Below are positions 62,501 to 64,000 of a DNA stretch of 64,000 nt, piece by piece. The notes under the pieces were generated by a model. That model made no database searches. It saw only the letters and a list, made by a program, of their open reading frames with translations, and was not told where the DNA came from. The first letter of the stretch is position 1; each line of letters opens with the position of its first letter. The stretch covers positions 6,889,519-6,953,518 of the forward strand of contig NC_064036.1 of NCBI RefSeq assembly GCF_932526225.1. The letters run 5' to 3'. Origin of the DNA: Nematostella vectensis. Taxonomy: Eukaryota; Cnidaria; Anthozoa; Actiniaria; Edwardsiidae. A program made the position numbers and the translations under genes.

Positions 62501-64000
62501 AATGACTCAATCAGAACCAGCACTTGCAGATAACTGTGAAGGCAAAGAAGAAAGCAAAATGAATATATCTTCACTAGAGAGTGGCGTGATAGCTCAGTCG
62601 TCTGTCACAAGAGGACCAGGGTTCAAACCTAGCTCAGGATATTATTCCAGAGGTGTTCAGGACAGTAATTTCCTCATCTTCTCTAAGAACATTAAGCCAG
62701 AAATCCCATCATTAACCTAAATTGGGGGCCCAAAAGAACCACTGTGGGGCGCTGGCCTGTGGTACAATCTTAACATTTTTAACAGGAGGGGGCCCAAAAG
62801 ACCCTTTCAATTCTCTCCTGTATTTTGATGTCTCATACATTTACTGTTTTTGTTGCTGCTAGAAGGGAGGCCTGGGCCACCTGGGCTATGCCCTTGGGGC
62901 CGGTTGCACAAACCCTGGATAACTCTTATCCACCGGTTAAATCCTTATCCAGCAGATAAAAGTTATCCGAGTTGCGTGATTAGGTTGCACAAAGCCCGAA
63001 TAAAAGTTATCCAGCGGTTAAAGTTATCCGGATGATAGGGGTCTGATAAAATCTTATCCACCGAATAAATGTGAAGAAAAAACAAAATGGCATCTTGCTT
63101 TCAAAATTTTTTGTAGAATTCAGATTAATTTTAGACGCAGTGAAAGTTGAAACACATGCAAACGACGACCTTTACTGTTGGTAAATTTACAATGAACTAC
63201 GGACTTACATGCAGCTTTGGCAGGACTGGAATCAAACTATATTGTCAGTTTTTTCGAGAAATGTGACTCCCAAAGACAGGAAGAAGATAAACACTATCCC
63301 CTGTGATCATTCAATGATTTACATGCACTTTGCCTCGATAAACTGTTTGTTTTCTGGCACTTTTAGTAGCTTTTTCAACGGTCGCCATTTTGTTTGAAGG
63401 AAAAACAGCGCGCGCTTTGCATATTTACCATGGAAATGGGAAGCCATTTAGTGGTAAATGATGGCTATTCAGCGGATAGTTATCCAGCGTTCTATCCACG
63501 CTTTGTGCAACGCTATTTTATCCGCCGGATAACTATTCACTGGATAGGGATCTTATCCGGCGGTTAGCACCTATCTGGCGGATAACTTATCCAGGCTTTG
63601 TGCAACCGGCCCCTGGTGCTTACCACAGACATACACTCTTGGTCTTCACACTGATGAGTACATTATTGATTTTGTCTCACATTATTTATTTGCACTAAAC
63701 AAATACATTTTTTTTTCTGTTGTTTTTTTTTCCACCCATGAATTCAAATAACATGAGGAGCGCTTGGACACACCTTATTTGTGGGATCAAAGCTTCTGCT
63801 CTGCCATCAAAGATATGCCTATTGATTTGTCTCATACCAAAACCTTGGGACTGAAAGGAAACACAGTCAAATCAACAAGCAATGCATATGATATGGCCAT
63901 TTTCTCCCATGTCAAGTAAGGAGTGTAACATGTACTAGTCCTCTCCAGAATAATTCAAAATGATTTAGCAGCTTTACTTTCAACAGCAATGACTATGATG
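39378..64000 (-). CDS. NUP188: Nucleoporin NUP188 (3' 43 exons; 5' end outside window)
   Basis: NUP188 is a large alpha-solenoid scaffold of the inner ring of the nuclear pore. Exons from the right edge: 63850-63774, 62533-62462, 62359-62317, 62016-61909, 60833-60741, 60253-60164, 59945-59880, 59682-59636, 59366-59294, 54970-54841, 54494-54429, 54128-54033, 53929-53809, 53365-53278, 53216-53137, 52100-51844, 51576-51459, 51305-51183, 50653-50566, 50213-50022, 49351-49262, 49124-49020, 48919-48851, 48725-48622, 48543-48486, 48221-48148, 47989-47914, 47595-47449, 47099-47022, 46830-46745, 46256-46102, 45462-45356, 44696-44562, 44220-44152, 43748-43653, 43350-43015, 42418-42344, 42032-41872, 41346-41268, 41099-40968, 40576-40518, 40227-40098, 39566-39378. 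All phases agree: 1545 residues plus stop. Matches to vertebrate NUP188 as I know it include VWFGLQQTGFLP, KVAILEF, TQPGLIELFL, PKFWENLT, LRQFTPDICEILLDE, SFGTLLA and TRYLRDPSVDPR. About 200 N-terminal residues are missing. One intron has a GC donor (50564-50565). Confidence 0.97.
39782..39963. mobile_element. GGCCGTAGCAG-type MITE, best copy
   Basis: Left end GGGCCGTAGCAG and right end CCTGCTACGGC are inverted repeats. The interior has a C-run and AC-run, GGAAATGACCAGTAGGGGCG, and TTTCTTTAATGTTTCTGTAT. Related to 12621-12770 and 7040-7115. It lies in the last intron of NUP188. Confidence 0.8.
41518..41571. repeat. C-run and (AC)n microsatellite
   Basis: A run of C (41526-41539) followed by about 13 AC dinucleotides in a NUP188 intron. 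Simple sequence only. Confidence 0.9.
41640..41900 (-). repeat. Degenerate 5'-splice-site-anchored repeat, NUP188
   Basis: The exon 42032-41872 ends CAGTACTCAGAGCAA with donor GTAAGAC. Diverged copies of plus-strand CTTACTTGCTCTG (the donor region) occur near 41744, with weaker ones near 41782-41794 and 41813-41827, each next to a block like GGCAATACAATGATAAT-AATAGTGC. The unit is about 65-75 bp. It is the oldest-looking member of the splice-anchored set. Confidence 0.55.
42488..42868. mobile_element. TIR element, family copy 2
   Basis: Left GTCATGACGGAAAAACCTGG and right GTTTTTCGTCATGTCGCTAT are inverted. The body is about 80% like 13751-14124 by eye (shared CAGGGACGAAAAGCTCAAATTT, TATTTTGTTTGCTAT, GGCTTATTTGAAGCGTCA). 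Flanking words GCTATAACA / TATAACATG may extend the TIRs. It lies in a NUP188 intron. Confidence 0.82.
44321..44463. mobile_element. Short TIR element in NUP188 intron
   Basis: TAAAGCCCCGTGCCAAC on the left pairs with GTTTGCACGGGGCTTA on the right, about 143 bp in all. The right end resembles GTTTGCACAGGGCTTA at 38849-38864. Non-coding. Confidence 0.7.
45108..45236. repeat. 29-bp tandem repeat in NUP188 intron
   Basis: Four nearly perfect copies of CCCCTTTGGTATTCCTGGGG plus CTCCCTCAG. It begins about 120 bp from the neighbouring exon (45356) and shows no match to its splice site, so it is not junction-anchored. Confidence 0.92.
45538..45885. repeat. Pair of about 60-bp direct repeats
   Basis: CGCCATTTTGT-AACCTGGCAA...ATTCCATCGGTTGGTT occurs at about 45539 and again at about 45825, about 286 bp apart, with few differences. 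It lies in a NUP188 intron. Possibly the ends of a direct-repeat-bounded element; no coding content. Confidence 0.65.
46400..46790 (-). repeat. 5'-splice-site-anchored 41-bp minisatellite, NUP188
   Basis: On the minus strand exon 46830-46745 ends GGTCTTACTTAGAACCTGG then AAAAG, followed by donor GTATTCTCACATTACC. This junction is the first of about seven copies of a 41-bp unit, then decays toward 46400. Each copy holds about 24 exon and 17 intron bases. The unit is not a multiple of three, so use of a distal donor would shift frame. Confidence 0.93.
49365..50060 (-). repeat. 5'-splice-site-anchored about 84-bp repeat filling a NUP188 intron
   Basis: Exon 50213-50022 ends CTACTGCTCAAGCGTCTTTG then CCTC, with donor GTAAGTCTTGCC. 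About eight copies of this exon end plus donor, at 83-85 bp spacing, fill nearly the whole intron down to the next exon (49351). The nearest copies keep about 38 exon bases almost unchanged. Farther copies have drifted (CTTGTAAGCC, TCTTTTTCTGGAGAG), giving an age gradient away from the exon. Confidence 0.93.
50850..50905 (-). pseudogene. Relic pseudo-exon copy in NUP188 intron
   Basis: The text GTCCGCCCCAGTGCTGACAA and TGTTAAAAAGAGGCT closely resembles part of the upstream exon at 51183-51305 (GTATCCACCCCAGTGCAGAG and TGTTGAGAAGAGGCT). It has several substitutions and no usable splice sites. It looks like a decayed tandem duplicate of that exon. Confidence 0.55.
52030..52610 (-). repeat. 3'-splice-site-anchored 93-bp repeat, NUP188
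   Basis: Exon 52100-51844 begins after CTCTGTCAATAG with CTCCATACACATTGCCCATG. Six copies of an about 93-bp unit carry this acceptor, the first about 60 exon bases, and a TTAAGTAACTTACCAAG stretch. The copy nearest the exon body is the one that reads on. Using any more distant copy gives an in-frame TAA in the AAG TAA linker. The copies are almost identical, so expansion is recent. Confidence 0.92.
54950..58025 (-). repeat. 3'-splice-site-anchored 38-bp minisatellite, about 3 kb, NUP188
   Basis: On the minus strand the exon 54970-54841 is preceded by TTCATTGTGGCTGTGTTCCAG and begins GTGTTCCAGTATGTGTCTTG. The array unit is the same text (TTCATTGTAACTGTG-TCCAG then GCATTCCAGTATGTGTC), 38 bp, about 75 copies, so dozens of acceptor-like sites precede the real one. 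Variants (GATCC/GAACA, ACATACTG/ACATTACTG, AATTAC/AATAAC/AGTTAC) are arranged in blocks. Block 56781-57391 recurs from 57392 with 611-bp spacing, a recent higher-order duplication. Confidence 0.95.
58078..58240. repeat. 41-bp tandem repeat next to the large array
   Basis: About four copies of a unit with CCACCCTGTCACACCCTAGA and ACATATAGTCA(CG/AT)GC. The ACATATAGT word is shared with degenerate units at 55085-55140 beside the exon, so it may derive from the same 38-bp array. Confidence 0.8.
58520..58590. repeat. Dispersed ACACCAAAA-CTGGAAATCGACTCTGCC repeat
   Basis: The same text occurs here, as an inverted pair at 61745-61832, and in reverse at about 1655-1720 (with GCCCTGAAGAAG). It probably marks the ends of a short dispersed element. 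Confidence 0.6.
58635..59226. mobile_element. TIR element with internal TGCCAT-rich repeats
   Basis: Ends: ACAGTAAAAATAGTTTACC then AATGATAACC-TCACGAAT on the left, and ATTCGTGATGGTTATCATT then GACGGTAAACTGTAAAAAT on the right, inverted over about 40 bp. Between them is about 450 bp of GGCAATGTTTTGCCAT / TGCCATGGCTTGCCAT words, including a 65-bp direct duplication (58737-58801 repeats 58672-58736). No transposase. It lies in a NUP188 intron. Confidence 0.82.
61195..61574. mobile_element. TIR element in NUP188 intron
   Basis: Left GGTACCGTAATACAAACA, then ACAACTTTTGTGGTAGCATT; right ends complementary: AATGCGACCATAAAAGTTG then CGTATTACTGTACC. The arms run about 55 bp with mismatches. 380 bp, non-coding; the 105-codon frame inside shows no family features. 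Confidence 0.78.
61745..61832. repeat. Near-perfect palindrome
   Basis: ACACCAAAATCTGGAAATCG then ACTCTGC, an eight-base T run, then GCAGAGTTGATTTCCAGATT then TTGGTGT. Arms of about 30 bp round a 12-bp loop, an expected cruciform or hairpin. It is a head-to-head pair of the dispersed repeat at 58520. Confidence 0.85.
62578..62790 (+). mobile_element. tRNA-derived SINE
   Basis: The head reads GTGGCGTGATAGCTCAGTCG with an A-box-like TAGCTCAGTCG (62590-62600) and, 30 nt on, a perfect B box GGTTCAAACC (62620-62629), the RNA polymerase III promoter layout of a tRNA. The body after it (AGCTCAGGATATTATTCC onward) does not fold as a tRNA. No poly-A tail is clear. It lies in a NUP188 intron, on the opposite strand to the gene. 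Confidence 0.65.
62896..63613. mobile_element. GGGGCCGGTTGCACAAA TIR element
   Basis: Left terminus GGGGCCGGTTGCACAAA and right terminus TTTGTGCAACCGGCCCC are perfect 17-bp inverted repeats. Sub-terminal regions are filled with inverted and direct copies of TTATCC-GCGG / CCGCCGGATAA. The middle, about 300 bp, has no transposase-like reading frame. This is a non-autonomous DNA element of a type common in marine invertebrates. Confidence 0.88.

Noticed and set aside
62578-62650. Functional tRNA gene
   Set aside because: A and B boxes are present but the arms do not pair into a cloverleaf and an unrelated body follows, so a SINE is the better call.

Overview
The window is animal nuclear DNA. 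The genes are split by many GT-AG introns, the intergenic DNA is AT-rich and full of short terminal-inverted-repeat elements, and the proteins are metazoan families (ACK-type tyrosine kinase, Cab45, class A GPCR, nucleoporin). The high intron number and the repeat style suggest a cnidarian, probably a sea anemone such as Nematostella. That placement is inference from general knowledge, not a database match. No CRISPR array, operon or prokaryotic signal is present.

Layout. (1) 1974-11792, plus strand: an ACK/TNK-family non-receptor tyrosine kinase, 13 coding exons, 1223 aa, with kinase, SH3, degenerate CRIB and tandem UBA regions. (2) 13366-20543, minus: methylenetetrahydrofolate reductase (MTHFR), 8 coding exons, 662 aa, convergent with the kinase. 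(3) 24396-33865, minus: SDF4/Cab45, a six-EF-hand luminal calcium-binding protein ending in HDEF, 4 coding exons, 352 aa. Its 6.9-kb last intron holds, on the opposite strand, a complete class A GPCR (28034-29838, 330 aa) and an older frameshifted coding relic (about 27020-27953). (4) 35673-37421, minus: a small secreted C-type lectin, 4 exons, 253 aa, with EPN and WND motifs. (5) 39378-64000, minus: NUP188, of which 43 exons and the last 1545 codons lie here; its first roughly 200 codons are beyond the right edge. I built all models by hand from splice signals, and the reading phase agrees at every junction.

The genes are functionally unrelated (signalling, one-carbon metabolism, secretory-pathway calcium, recognition of sugars, nuclear pore scaffold), and I see no shared pathway.

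The most striking property is in the introns. At least seven clear minisatellites, and an eighth degenerate one, each have a repeat unit that straddles an authentic exon-intron junction. The exon's own end plus its splice site is the first copy, and it is then repeated dozens to thousands of bases into the intron. Five clear arrays (plus the degenerate one) are seeded on 5' splice sites (kinase introns 3 and 10, the GPCR intron, two NUP188 introns) and two on 3' splice sites (NUP188). The largest runs 3 kb with a 38-bp unit and contains a recent 611-bp higher-order duplication. The introns have apparently grown by copying their own splice sites, leaving long ladders of near-identical decoy sites. 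Other points of note are a possible duplicated alternative last exon of NUP188, a GC-AG intron, a relic pseudo-exon, a stop-free 258-bp kinase intron, and at least ten TIR or foldback elements.
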